DNA of 28,035 nt, taken from positions 1 to 28,035 of the forward strand of contig CAJPVJ010000330.1 of NCBI GenBank assembly GCA_905397405.1, given 5' to 3'. The stretch's first letter is position 1; every line of letters begins with the position of its first letter. Both the position numbers and the translations under genes were made by a program. The notes beneath the pieces are model-generated. The model searched no databases and was not told the DNA's origin. It worked only from the letters and a program-made list of their open reading frames with translations. Shown piece by piece: positions 1-13,738 of this stretch. This stretch comes from Oppiella nova (taxonomy: Eukaryota > Arthropoda > Arachnida > Sarcoptiformes > Oppiidae).

Positions 1-1457
1 GGTGTTTAATTCCCCAACATTTAGCTAACGGTGCTCTCCTCTGTCTCACTCACTCCGTGTGCTTTGAATTGAATTGAGATTTACTTTCGTATACTTTCAA
101 AGAACAGTATACTTAGGGCTAGAGGTTAGACGAGGTTAGGAGAGGTTATAAACACTAACCATGCGAACGGACTTTCACTTATTTTTTATAAATGTAAAAA
201 TTTAGAAAATGAAAGTTAGGAACAATCCAAGAATTTTTATTTAGTAATCAATAAAAATGACAACACAACAATTTTATCAAGAAATATTAAGTTACATCTC
301 ACAGAGACATAACTCTATTGACAACCTATTATGCAAATATTTTAAAGGAGATTATTTATAGTTACTAAACTTTAAGCTTTTATTTAAGTTAATGTATTTA
401 TTCAATTATTTAATTGTAAATATAATGTATATAATAACCAACTAAATATAACTTCATTGAGATTTCTATTTAGAAGAGTTAACTAATATAATTAACTTAA
501 AATAACATTGTACAAATAACTTATTGTACAATATCGCACAATAAACATTAAATAATTATATCTGTACCGTACACTTAATAAATTAATTGTTTATTCCTGC
601 AATTGTTTAACACATAATAGTAATAATAGTAATAAAATATATAATTAGGAAGTGTTGAAAAAATCATGAAATGACAATTAGTTTGACTCGCTATATGATT
701 CTATACAAATCTGGGATTCATTAATTATAAGTTATATAAATTTTAATGAAATATTGAATACTTGTATTGGTATATAAAATTTATATTTAAATTTAATATT
801 AGGTGTATATAAGAGAATTTGATAGAATTGATTGAAAGCATAATAAATAAATAAATAAATAGCAAACACAAGACCACAGGAAACTCAAGTACTGTATTGT
901 TATGTCAGGTAATTATGACTTAGAAAAGCCACGCGTCACTCATTCAATTGGTTTTGACATTTTATTAACGCTTTTGTTATGAATATAATATAAATAATAA
1001 TATTATGTATAAGTGCATTACTTTTATCAATTTCTATATAATGTTTTTTCATTTAATTATAAATACTTTTAAAACTTTTATCAAGTCGGATACAGATGTT
1101 TGCAAAATTTGTAAAAATTTGCAAAATCTAATGTTATTTTAAATACGGTACTAATTATGAACATATTAGGTATAGTATTTATGCTTTGATTTTTATTTAT
1201 AACTTATTTATAATATTTGGGCACAATATTCAAGTTATTATTTATAAACTCGTTTTAAACTTTATTAGATCATTATAAAGAAAATTTGAAATACTTTACT
1301 AAATTAATGAAATTTATAAAATTAATAATTTATTTTATATTTAATATATCTACTAAATAATAAGCATAAATTTACAACTATTAAATTACAAAAAACTAAC
1401 TTTTCTTATTAATACATATCTTAGAAATGAAACAAGGTGAGATAAAGAAATAAGTAA

Positions 1458-1461
<4 letters not shown>
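1..1461. other. AT-rich intergenic DNA, no gene recognised
   Basis: The first 170 bases are less AT-rich than what follows and include a short GGTTAGG-type purine run near 127-150. After that the DNA is strongly AT-rich, with a short AAAT-type repeat at about 841-862. I see no ORF with recognisable protein content, no tRNA-like structure and no transposase remnant on either strand. Confidence 0.6.

Positions 1462-1501
<40 letters not shown>
1462..1501. repeat. (GA)n microsatellite, about 20 units
   Basis: An uninterrupted GA dinucleotide tract. Read on the other strand it encodes Ser-Leu runs, so the short ORFs crossing it are artefacts of the repeat. It is the longest of five GA/CT tracts in the window. 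Confidence 0.97.
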
Positions 1502-1505
<4 letters not shown>

Positions 1506-3960
1506 ATAGAATAATGGAATAAATGATAAAATGATATCTCAATTGAGAAATGGGAGAAAGGTTTAAGTGTTTGTGTGTTTGTAGTAAGTGTTGGATTGCA
1601 TTGTAATTGCTTATCGAACACATAATCTGACATTTAGTGAATTGATTGGAATCACGAATATTATAGTATTGGTGTAGTATTGGTGTGAGTCGTGCTGTTT
1701 CACTACAATTGCTTAATGGAGTGCTTCACAAGAGATTCACTATTAAATGATAAGCCAAACAACAACTCAAAACCGATTCTTATTATAGGTATAAAAGCAT
1801 ATGAATAGAAAACTAGCGAAACATCAATCATAATCATAACCTATTTATTGTGGGCCAGTATATGGACCGAACATATCGCACATACCATCCAATAATACAA
1901 ACTTTTGGTAATTTTACAAGAAAAAATATGATGAAAAATTATGAAATGAAAATATTTTGTTAGTAAATCGTGAACACAATCTTTGGACAAATAAATGAAA
2001 AGGCGTTTTTGTGGGCAAAACATATTTGTTTTAGGACTGAATACGTGACCCGTGTTATCAATCGGTCGCTCTTCAAGTGATTCAACTTTATATGAGTTAA
2101 GTGTAAATGAAGATAAAAATTAACAACAACTCCAACACTTGAGCCAAAAGCTGGCAATTCATTAAACAAATGAGAAATAAGAAAAATTACATTTGTTTTG
2201 CGTGAACCGAAGGTCAATAGTATGTGAACTGCTTTTGTAATGAAACTTTGTTTGAGGCCTTTTGTTGAATATGACTTAAATGCCACCAGAATTCATGTGA
2301 AATATAATCTATGAAATTCGCGATCAAAAAGATAGCATAAGGCAAGACATGTTGCGGTTTAGGCCCTACACCAGACTTGTGTCTATTGTTCGCAATGTAT
2401 ATAACGATTGTTTGTATATAACTATCAAAGAAGTTTGCATAACATAAGGTTTGATAGAGATATCATGTAGTTTCACGCCTACGAGCCTACGATTCAGCAA
2501 ATACTCCGCCAAACACTTCTTCACGTCCTCTAAATCCTCAATTAAAAAAAGGGCTGAACTTCGAGTCAATAAAGGGAGGGAACACACCATACCATCACAT
2601 GATAAGCAACTTATTATTAAGTTAGCAAATACAGTACAATCATCTTTAATGCCTTTCTTTATGTTATATAAACTACTCTATAATATACTATAATAATTCA
2701 TGTCCTCAATTATGATATTATACCTCACAAAATCATCAATTTTCAAGTTACTCTGGTACAAATGATAATTAAATTACAAATTCTAAATAATATAACTTAA
2801 GCACAGTAAATAGTGTTTATTCTTAAATTGACTTGTTTAATTTATAAATTATTTATAGTTATATTCATCATTTTCTTAATCATGTAAAAGCTAAGATAAA
2901 TTAAGTTTTAAATTATTAACAAATAATATTACATGTTTATTTGTTAAAATATCATACTTAAATCAATTCTAATATTATAATAAAGAAATAAGTTTAAGAT
3001 TCCGTAATAGTACATGTAACTTCTGTGAATTATACAAAACTGTACAGGATGTGCTAGATAACTAAGAAATCTATGAATGAATTCATACATTTTGATGTCT
3101 TAACATTTCTATGTAAAACAAGTTATAAATTGCTATCAATTTGATTTTGATAAAAATAACAGTACCATGTTTAAGCTGCATAAACGATATACAGTAGAGT
3201 AACTTACATATGAATAAGTTTAGATAAAATTGAGACTAAAGTGAATGAAATGATTGTGAAGTAAAGCAGTCGTACAAAGAGCACGAGAAGTGGACAACTG
3301 TTGCCAAAGAAGTTTGTGTTAATAGATGTTTCACAGGCTTGTAATGAAGCTGTGAATTGGCTTAAAGGGTGAGTTCAAGCTGTGATACCATTTGACTGTT
3401 ATGTGTCAATGGTTTTTATTAAACGAAGGCATCACTCAAGTGCTCATTCAATGCAAACCTATTGTATTAGCCGTTGCCCGCAATGCAGGCATTTATTGAA
3501 AGTTTCTTTGATTTTGGTATTGCTCTCAATGTTGTGAATACAGTGACTGTTGTTCACGCGTAGTGACAGTGCCCTGAACTGGAGTGACTGTTCACACCCG
3601 CAATTATTACACACTATACCTATAGCCATACAGACAACACACACATGTGTGTCCGGTCGATACGCTCTATTCAATGAATATAACAAAAATGTTTCTATCA
3701 TTGGATGACAATGAAAGCAAACCAAAGCAAAACTATTGATAGCATTTAAATTAAGAGTTTCCACTATTATATGCCATTAAGGCCTCGATCTTAGGCTTTC
3801 GGATATGGCTTGTGGGGGACTTACGAGGCATTGCCATCAATGTGTTGCTTCACTGGTCACTGCAAACTCCAACATCAGATCCTCCCACTCATCAGTACAA
3901 CTCCATTCATAAATGACCACATTTTATGCCTCAACTCAATGCTACTAAATATGCAAAAGC
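1502..3960. other. Non-coding or unrecognised DNA with more balanced composition
   Basis: Two stretches, roughly 1,680-2,600 and 3,240-3,960, are visibly less AT-rich than their surroundings. They carry short open frames on the minus strand: 2366-2590, with an amphipathic, acidic and basic helix-like middle, and 3459-3764, with several Cys pairs but only a GTG start. None resembles a family I know and none has a convincing splice context. They could be conserved regulatory DNA, UTR or decayed exons. I see no RNA gene. Confidence 0.35.
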
Positions 3961-6900
3961 CTTCTCTAATTGGAAAGCCTTTCTAAAGTATTCTCAAGTA
4001 TTGTATTGTATGGTATTGTCAAGAATTTACCGTTTATTTATATTTTTGGCATACTATCAAACACTATACAGTTTTTGAACTAAATATGTGCTAGTCTTAT
4101 CGCACATTCCTTACACAATTATTTTCTTAAGTTTTTAAAAAAATTTAAGTTAATAGCAATTTTAAAGTGAAATCATATAAATTATTATATAAGATATAAA
4201 TCGAAATTAAAAGCACCAAAATGGGAATTTATATGAAATAATCTAGCCATAAATCTAGAATATAAATCCCTTAACTCCTAATAAAGTTTGTACTTAATTT
4301 GTGGAACAAACTTACAAATAAATATCAATTTCAAAGTTTTGACTTTAAAAACGAAAAGCAATAATAAGATGAAAACAATGAACGGTTGGCCAGAGTTCGT
4401 GCGGTTCACTCATTATTATAGCTCACGAATCATTTAAGAGATTTTAATTTTTAGCGTATTATCTCACGAGCATATAATCTCTCGTTTGTAATGTCTTTCA
4501 AATACTTGTTTCTATTAGCTCTCAATGAATATTACGCTTAATTATTGTGAGTATTCAATGCTTTTCTTTTATATTACAAAACTCTTTTGAATGAATGGCT
4601 ACAAAATGTATATAAATTTCAAAATTGACATTCATTTCGAAAAAAGTCTTTAAGTTGAAAATGTCTGAAAATATTCAAAATTCTTACAAAATTATATTAA
4701 TATGTATTTTGAAAACATTAGAATTCAATTTTGAAGATTAGATTTTAATAATATATTATATTGTATATTAATTATGATATCCTGACCGCGTGTTCAGCAC
4801 CGCCTGAATACACAAATATGAAGATATTATCTTCAAATCTTAAGTAAACAAATTTCTAGTGAAATGCAGATATTATATAAAATATCGTTAAAGAATAATT
4901 TAACGCTTTATTTAGTTATTTCTTAATAATCCAATACTATTTTAAGACATTTGTTGTACTCTTATTATACTCATTTGGTTTAGGAGAATAATTTAAAAAT
5001 ATTGTTATTTAATAACTTTAGTGTATTTACCAAATTATCTTATATTTTAAATATAATGATATTAAGACATTATTTATTTAATATTTTGTATCTTAATGAT
5101 TCTTATGTTATAACTATTCCTTAAATTATTAAAGAACCCTAAATAATGGTTAACCTATTGATTAAGATCTATACAACTGTTTTATAATATACTGCGGTTT
5201 AAAATACTAAAGAAATAATTTGTATTAATTATTAGTTTCAATCTTAAATTATAATTAATATAAAACTCGTGCGTAAAAAGACCTTGAATTAATATTTCAC
5301 TAATTATTACATATATTTCTATAAAGTGAAGAGGATTCAACATTTTAAGCTTTCTTATTTTAAATTTCCTATTTAAATTAAATTATTTAAACTAAATTCA
5401 GTTTGACTTGATTTATGACATTTTAATACATATTCTTTTACTATTAATACTTTAAAATATAAAATAATAAGATACTATAAGACAACTATAAAATCTTTAT
5501 TTAATTAAATTAACTAAATTATAGTTTAATAAAAGTGTGTTATTTATTTATTTACAATATAAATATACTATAAAATACTGTTTTAATAGCAAAATTCTTT
5601 TAAACAGTAATTAATTCATTGATTCGCTTTAAGTGATAATCAATTTTGTTGTTTCAAAACTTTAACGTATAGTCACATCCATAATCCATAACAATTAAAC
5701 ACCAATTTTTGACAGCAATTCATGTGTTGCGGTTTTGTTTCATATTCAATAAGTCTTGCAATCAATTATAAAACAAACTTTGAATTTATTGGAAGATTAA
5801 TGCTACGATAAAACATTATTGAAATCAATTGTATTTGATTTGACATTAAACTAATCTTTTATAATAAAGTTATTAAAATTTATGAGTTTCTCAAAAAAAA
5901 TTATTATACCATAAAATTTTCTAATTTTTGTTGTTGAATTAATTATACAGAAAATGTTTGTAATGTATTATCTATAATATAAAAGAAAAGATAAAAATCT
6001 TTGAAAATGTTGTTTCTCTTTGGAAAAAATATTTGTTTCCAACATTTTGTATGTTAAGCGCCGACACATATATAGTGTTTACTTTATTTGAGTAGAAAAT
6101 AATTTGTACATAAAAACATCAAAACACAAGAAGGTATCGATGAAAATGTTGGTTATTATCATCACTATAAGAGGTAGTATTTTGTGGACAAATAACTGAA
6201 GAATTATTGAAAACATCGCTGGAGGTCTTCAAATAGATACACAGCATATGACAGCAGAGTGTGTGTCATAATAATACCTAATGACAAGTTTACCGGTCAT
6301 TACGCACACTGTTTTGCAACTCAAACCTAACTACCTTTCCACTACTGTCTATAAAAATACCTGTCTCGGACTAAATATTTTTCTAATAGTATAAATATTT
6401 TTGTTTTTTAAAACAATTCCTACGATTGTAAAGTAATTAAAGACCTAATGATTGTGTGGCTATAAATCAAGTAATACTAACAACCACTTGTATTTGTTGA
6501 AATGTTTGTTTAATCGACGTTTAGTTCATCACTAATTCAAATAATTTTAATTTATTCAATGAATTAGACGACGTCTGACTACTATTATGAGACACATTAT
6601 ACAACTACCAGAGAGTGTGTCTGTAGTGCCGTATAATCTGTTGCTTCAAATGAGATTCAATGAGCACTACTTAACACACATTATACGAGAATCTAATGAA
6701 ATCAACACAATTATATTAAATCAAAATCATATGTTTTGATTATTTGGGTGTTTCCCTGCATTTTTCTCAGTATGAGATCTGAAAAATTCATATCATATTT
6801 GGCTTAAATGATCAAATGATTAATTATTGTTTGTTATATTAGAGTCACTAATTATAGTTAATTCAATTCATTACTATATTTTTGCATTTATTAGTTTACC

Positions 6901-9078
6901 TTCTACTTTATTGACATTTTATTATAGAAATAGTTTATTACAACGAAAATAGTCTAAGAATTTGTTTCACTTCGACAGCAAACGTCCGCCACTTTTGTTA
7001 ACTTATTGTTTGCCTAATGTTTGACACGTTTTTTGAATGAAAGCAAACTTTTTGTCGAAACCGAAATCTATAGTAAAATCTATAATTAAAGCGAAACTTT
7101 GTTTGCAAATAGTATAAGTCGATTGCTGTAAATGATAGCCATTTATGGGATTAAGTCCCGTAAAACTTATTTAAAGGTTAAGACATGAGGCCATCAATAC
7201 ATGAATTACAGCCCAGTATTTCACTTATGGTTTAACGGCATTCATGTCTCTCTTATATAAAAGAGTCGTAAATCGAGAAAACAATTGTAAAAGACTTGAA
7301 TAGAATTCTATGAATTGGCAGAAAATAACAATAAATGACAATTCGTTTCGTCCTTAACTAACTCCATGTGTCTCTCAATTTTGTCTCCATTTCACCAAAT
7401 AATTCAAATTTTATTTTCACAAATAAAAATTCACTCAATTATATTCATACTTACAAATTTGAGAAAATTATGATAACTTTAAAATTTTCAACTAACCTAT
7501 TTGTTAATTAAATTTGATTTATTTATTAAAGTTGTATTTATGTATGACAATCAAGTATTTTAGTTTGAATTTAAATTTAAACTATAAACTTCAATTTAAC
7601 TCTTAATTTTATCTTACTAAAAGCAGTCATTTATATAAAATACAACTGAATTGTATGTTTTAGTGAAAGCCCAAATTGTTTTATTGAACCAAAATAACGA
7701 ATAAAACAACATGTAGTATATTGTAAACTTACACACCCTTTCATTTTAAATCAATATCTTGTTTATCACAATTGGTTGCATTGTTTGTATAATTGGAAGT
7801 TAAGTCGAAATAAATTGTTGGTAAAAGTTAGGACACACGTAGCAGTCAACAATTTAGATAATATTTCATTTTGTCGTAGAGTTTAACTAAACTAGAAAAT
7901 TAAAATATATTTTGTCAATATAATGAGGACATTAGTCTTAAAGGTTTGGTCTTCCCTATCTTCAGCTCAAATCAAGCAATACTTGTCAATCAATTGTAAA
8001 CAAAATTTCTTGTGTTTGAAAGAATTGTTATTTGAATTTTAAGTTCTGTAATAAAACATTGAATTCTTTTGCAAATCAGTTCACAATCAATAGAAATCTT
8101 GTTTTCCAATCGTATTTTAAAAACAAGATACAATTGAGAATCATTAATTTAATTAGGACTTGACTTTTAGAAAATGTTTAAGAAATGTCCAAGATTAAAA
8201 TATTACTCATGAATTATTGCCACAATTTTATAAATAATAATCGTTAAAAATGCATAGTAGATTTTAAAAATATTTTGGTTAGGATTACAAGTACATAATT
8301 TGTTTGTTATTTTAAATTAAATCACTTTTTGATATTTAAAGAAATATACATTAATGTTGTTTAATGCATATTTTAATAATTTGTATGTTTATACTTCATA
8401 ATAAGTTATAGTGTATTATTCCTTTATACCCAATCATTATAAGAAGTAATTATATAATGAATTACATTTATATACTCACAAATATCAATATAGTATAGGT
8501 TCTATATATGAGAAAACGTGATTATATGAACGCAAACTTATGTCTTTGTATTCATTTAAGAAATCGTTATAAATCGTGAGTACAATTAACTCAAAGTATA
8601 CCATATTGTAGTTCAATACATGCAATATATTGATATAATACAAATTGTAGTGTTTTATATCTCAGTTAGCTTTTTTAATAATATTTGTTTATTAGTGAAT
8701 TTTAATATCAAATGTCTAAATTAACACTCTCAATCACACAATGACTTCAATTACTTTATGCACTATATTATTTAGTATAATATTGTATTAAATTATAATG
8801 CGAAATTTCTTATAGTAGCTATCATTTAATAACTATCGATATTAAGACAAATATTGAAGTCAAATGAATTAGAAAATTATGTGTGTAATAAATATTGTTA
8901 AATTATGAATGGAATTGGAAATACACAAAATTAAAGAAACTTCAAGTTATAATATTTTAGGTTCTCACAATGTTTTATACGGATTATTTAATACTCTGGT
9001 ATTTGATGATATCAAAACTCATATTTCTTTTAATTATGAGAACAAAACGGAAGAATAAATAAATAAATATATTTATTT

Positions 9079-9082
<4 letters not shown>
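3961..9082. other. Long AT-rich gene desert
   Basis: Almost entirely AT-rich sequence with frequent stops in all frames. A more balanced patch lies at about 6,940-7,260 and includes a TATATAAAAG-like string near 7,254. I see no gene, no RNA structure and no recognisable mobile element. Long introns of an unseen gene or regulatory DNA cannot be excluded. Confidence 0.5.

Positions 9083-9112
<30 letters not shown>
9083..9112. repeat. (GA)n microsatellite, 15 units
   Basis: A pure GA tract directly after an AAAT-rich stretch. It has no coding context. Confidence 0.97.
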
Positions 9113-9115
<3 letters not shown>

Positions 9116-9161
9116 TAATTTCAATGGCAATTTGGGAAAACATGTATAATAGTTTTTATAC

Positions 9162-9181
9162 TAGTACAGTATACTGTACTA
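9162..9181. repeat. Perfect 20-bp palindrome built from TAGTACAG/CTGTACTA
   Basis: The 20 bases equal their own reverse complement. They combine a TACAGTA and a TACTGTA heptamer around a central TATA-like step. It is one of many copies of this heptamer in the window. It could be a dimeric protein-binding site or a chance product of an over-used motif. Confidence 0.85.
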
Positions 9182-10519
9182 TATCTAAAGAAATCAAATC
9201 TACTGTTTGTAATAAATATAGGAGATAACAATTACAAATATAATATATTGTATGTTTAATATTAAAAATATCGGGTATAATAAAAGTTAAAAATTTGGTG
9301 AAATCACGCGATAATCACTTATACTGTGTATAACAAACTAATTCTGTAAAGCATGTAATGGTTAGGGAATGTAATAATTCTCATACGAATGTATGGACTG
9401 ATAAGTTGAGGTCAGATATATGGTAAAGAGTAAAGAGTAGGTGCCATTACAATGGTTTGTTAACTAATACAATAGTTAGCTCGAAAATTCGTGCCAAATG
9501 TTAAATCACGCATTTGGCTGACCATTGACTAGGATTTAGTTTTGTTCATCACTGCCATCCCCGCCCTTCTCATTATATTTCGAGCAAAGCATCCCTTCGG
9601 CTATTATTGATGAGTCGTTTTTAGCCTAAAAGACTGCAAAATGTAATTTCGATTTTTCCAAATGTAATCATTTCTGTTACATTCCGAGAGTTTTACAAAA
9701 CACTTATATAATTGGTGTTTAGATATCATAAGCTTTACGAGAGTTTAATATACACTCAACCAAACGCCTTTTATGTGCTCACAAATAACAAAATACTCAT
9801 ACAATTGCTGATCGTTTGCCGTTTCTCTCCATCTCTTTCTCCTTTTTTATGCTTTATTTTCTTTGTTTGTCTTATATTTTATATTTTGTTTATCTTTAAA
9901 ATGAATTATTGGTGTTGTTATTATTAATAATATATATAGTACTTTAAATGTTGTGCTTTTGAGTGAAAACATTTTTAGCGAAACTTTGTATGAAAATAAT
10001 TAATCATAATTTTAATAAAAGACTTCTTATATTATGACAAAATGCTGTATACTTTTCAAAAAAGATTGAAAAATACGACAGTTTTGTTCCTAAAGTCATA
10101 TTCAGGCTTAAGGAGACCAATTATTAGAGTGTCTGACCATTCATTCAAATCGACAACTTTTTGCAGCAGTTTTTCATATATGAGCCCAAAAACGGCGATT
10201 GAAGGCATGTTTGCCTTAATTGGCGTTAATAAGTGTTGGAGAGGACTCTCTGGTCATTGACGTGATGGGATGGGCGGACCCATTGCGTGATCATTAATAA
10301 AAATGAATTAAATTGTTTTAAAAACTTTTTTAAATTAATTTTATATTCTTCCCTATTTTTATACATTTTCAAACAATAATTCAATTTTAGATATCAATAT
10401 AAAATCATGAAAATATCTCTAGACATTTTTACTAATAAATCTATTATTTCAAGTATAATTTTATATAAAAAATTATCTAACATTTTATATTAATTTTTTT
10501 ATTAATATTGACTTTTATC

Positions 10520-10533
10520 TACTGTATACAGTA
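10520..10533. repeat. Perfect 14-bp palindrome of TACTGTA and TACAGTA
   Basis: The bases TACTGTATACAGTA read the same on both strands. Further CAGTACTG-like partial copies follow directly to about 10,550. It belongs to the dispersed TACAGTA motif described under findings. Confidence 0.85.
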
Positions 10534-11912
10534 CTGTCAGTACTATCAGTGATTGTTTGTACTTTAATGTAAATTCAAAACAGGATTAACAAAAGTCTAA
10601 AATTACTTTATTACTTGTGTTTCATTAGCACTTTGAGAATAGTAAAATTATTTTTAAAAAGTTCAAAATTGTTATTAAGTTAGACTGCAATCGAGAACTA
10701 CTGGATGAGCGAAGTTGTGTACAATTGGCAGCAATGATGAGTAGTTTAGATGTTTCCTTAATATTAATGGGATGTTTGAGCGCATAAATAGTCACAAATA
10801 GTAATTAGAAAACATTTAGAAGACGTCAGACCTTCTACTGTCTTAAGGCATTATTAACACTAACTCTGCCAATGGCTGCAAATGAAGTGAACAGTCGGCG
10901 ACTCTTATGATCTAAGTGTTTGTGTGACGAAAGTATTTTTAGGGCAAAAAAGTTTTGTTGAATCAAGAATTTACATATTATATGAGTGATTGCATATCTC
11001 AGCCAAAAAGTTACTGTTTTTGCGACCGATCGTAATATAACTTAACATCCATTACAACATTACGGGTCAGTTATATCGAAAGCCGCATAATTATTAAGTT
11101 TAGTTTAGCTCTCAATGCAATGCAACCACTTTTCACATAAATACTGTACCAGTCGTTGCTTACGGCTATTCTCGCCAATAGAGATAACTTTCACTTCACT
11201 GGACAACCATTATATGGGCTCTAAATTCACGTAAAGTTACAGAAACTTACAAATACTTTGTTTTAAAGTTTATATTTTGTATATTATTTAAATTTAAACT
11301 TATTATTTAATGCAAATATTTAGTTTATTGTCTAATGAATATTAACATTTCTATAAGTAATTTTTATAATGATTTTAGTGAATCAAATTGTGAAATTTTT
11401 TTGAGTAAATTGTATATCAGTTTAAAGTAATTTGTAATCCAGAGGAATGTTCCAAGGTAATTTAGTGGTCATTGATGCACTTAGAAAAGATACCATTAGT
11501 CAAGGGGCAGCTTATCTTTAAGACAGCATAAATTTTTACCCACATTTTCTACTTTCTAGACAACTTAGCAATAAATAAGTCGGACATCAAGCCAACGCTA
11601 CTGTTTATCATCATTTCTATAAATAAGTTTAACTTTTGTTTTTCACAACAAAAACGTTAAGTAATAGCAAGTTTTCTACCAAATAAATATATTGGAATCA
11701 GTGCTTCAGAGATCCTTAACTATAAGTAAAGTGAGGTCAGTAAAAAAGTAAAATTTTCATGATATATGATTAGATGTATTCCATATTAATAATATTGATA
11801 ATTTTTTTATTAAGCTAATCAAGAATAATTTGTCAAACCGAAAAGCTCTGATATTAAAAAGATTTGGTACTTTTCTATAAATACTATTAAGCAACTTTAA
11901 GGAGAGAATGGC

Positions 11913-11916
<4 letters not shown>

Positions 11917-11943
<27 letters not shown>
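11917..11943. repeat. (AG)n microsatellite, about 13 units
   Basis: A pure AG tract preceded by imperfect GA-rich sequence from about 11,901. The Ser-Leu-rich minus-strand ORF over it is an artefact of the repeat. Confidence 0.96.
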
Positions 11944-13552
11944 TTAAGAGTAAATTTTATGATGTTATTACTCAAAAAGACTTAATTCTACAAATTAATA
12001 AATTGAAACTTTTTAATAAATATCCCAAAAAATAATGTATTAAATAATTTTTAAATTAATAAATGTTTCTTAATATATCATAATTATACTCATAATCAAA
12101 ATATACTTGAATAATTAGTTAAATTAAATTTACGTTGAAAATAATAATATGCAGATTTTTAGAAAATTCATAAAAATATATAAATATATTCTGCATGCAG
12201 TTTTATTAAATGAGCAAAAAATCTAAACATAAGTTAAACTTCCTTGTACAAATAAACTTTTTATAGCGCAGACTTGCATGCGTAGACTTTTGGTGGCACC
12301 AAATTGTATGATTGCTTTAATGAAAAATTAGTTTTATAGGTAATTTTGAATTTGAAACTCTATTAATAACAAATGCGGGTTTAGTGTCTAGGCCATTTGC
12401 GTTGTTCAGTACTGTAGTACGGGAATAATATACAGTATGATAGCATGACCAGTATATTTATATACAGAGTAGGAATAGAGGCACTGATAAGAGTTTAGAG
12501 GTGGTGAGAGTGAGGACTGTTATGGAGGTTATGGAGGGTTAGGTGAGGGACCACACCGTAACCATTGTTATAATGATAACCTTATGGACAATATTAATTG
12601 TATGTCATTCAAGAGCTATGATTTGGTGCAAAACAACAGGATCTTAATCAGGAGATAATAGAACTGAAAAATGGTTGTAATGTTTGGCCACAATTAGATT
12701 ATCATTGCTATCAATGTTATCGTTAGACACAAATATTTATCATTTTATATCATTATAATTATTATTTAACTCAAAACGATATGTCGTGACTTATGGTTTT
12801 AACTTTTACTGTGAGTTTCACGTTTTATGAAATTATACTCATATAACTGTACTTTTAACTTATTATATACGGCATTAGATTATAGGTTTTCTCTAACCAT
12901 TATAATGGCTTTCCCCTAAATAAAGTTTAATTAAAACTTTATTAAACTTTATTTCAACATTTGATGTGAAGCCAAATGAATTGCCAGAATAGTTTGTTTT
13001 GATTTACAAACAGTAGAAATGGATTTATTTGCTGTTTATACCAAATGCTAGTTATTATCTATAATTAGATAATTTTGTCTTTGAATTGATTAGCAATTTC
13101 TCAAAAATAATTGTTTCAAACATTAATACGATTTACGTGTTTCTCAAATCAAATAATATAAGCAATATTGTTATGAAACCTATAATTTTCAGATCTCACA
13201 AAATATTTCAACTCTTTATAAATCATATTATTTTAATTTATACTGTATTTTCAAATTCACTCATCAATTGTATACCATTTTTAAAAATTGAGTAAAATTT
13301 ATTAATACAGTATTTATTAGAAGTAAATACAATTTATTGAAATACCGTATTAATTTTAGTTTAGACAGACGTATATAAAAAGTACTTAACTTATGAAAAA
13401 TTTGTCATATAAAAGTAATTTATATCTTTTTATAATTAAATTAAAATGCAGGTAAATTAAAATAAAAACAATTTTTAAAATTTTTGCCAAAAGAATTGGA
13501 AATTAATAATAATTCTAATAATTTAATAAAATATTGGAAAAATGAGATTACT
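11944..13552. other. AT-rich intergenic DNA with a purine-rich patch
   Basis: Mostly AT-rich with no gene recognised. The segment at about 12,380-12,560 is richer in G, with repeated GGAGG/GAGAG-like words and two TACAGTA/TACTGTA motifs. A strong inverted repeat sits at 12,918-12,954. The short open frame at 13,086-13,295 has low-complexity AT-driven content and is not called. Confidence 0.45.
12918..12954. repeat. Inverted repeat, 12-bp arms and 13-base loop
   Basis: The left arm at 12,918-12,929 (AAATAAAGTTTA) is the exact reverse complement of the right arm at 12,943-12,954. A second 10-bp pairing, AATAAAGTTT with AAACTTTATT, is nested inside it. It would form an AT-rich hairpin. Whether it is functional, for example as a transcription end, or the terminal remnant of a small transposon is unknown. 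Confidence 0.7.
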
Positions 13553-13738
13553 ATGTCTCTACAATATTACGAAATAGAGTCTATATTTTTAAATATGAAT
13601 AGTAGTGGAGACAAAACTTCATTAATAACTGAAAATAACAGTGGATTGTATGACATGTATGGATGCAAACAGTGGTGGAGTAAAGGTGTGGCTATGAGTC
13701 GAGCTTTGGGTGCGATTCTTGTGTTGCAGTGGTTTGTC
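13553..13738 (+). CDS. Candidate first exon of an unrecognised membrane protein gene
   Basis: An ATG-initiated open stretch of 62 codons ends exactly in phase 0 at a consensus donor, GTAAGT at 13,739. A second in-frame ATG lies at 13,595. The last part, after a Cys-Lys-Gln-Trp-Trp motif, is hydrophobic (about residues 45-62) and could be the start of a membrane segment. From about 13,600 the stretch is less AT-rich than its surroundings. The next plausible exon, in the duplicated block at 14,233, also begins in phase 0, so the two could be spliced together. I do not recognise the protein family. The upstream boundary is uncertain, because the frame stays open back to 13,484 and this could be an internal exon. 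It could also be chance, and confidence is low. Confidence 0.28.

Larger units (their letters stand above)
9113..11916. other. Non-coding DNA with balanced islands, no gene recognised
   Basis: Islands of more even composition occur at about 9,480-9,640, 10,040-10,280 and 10,690-11,220. An ATG-initiated open frame of 72 codons runs from 10,042 to 10,260 on the + strand, but it shows no known domain and no clear splice or promoter context, so I do not call it a gene. The islands would suit regulatory elements. Confidence 0.4.

Noticed and set aside
1396-1633. Ser-Leu repeat proteins on the minus strand
   Set aside because: They arise only from the GA microsatellite read on the opposite strand. 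The same applies at 11,757-11,975 and 27,628-27,825.
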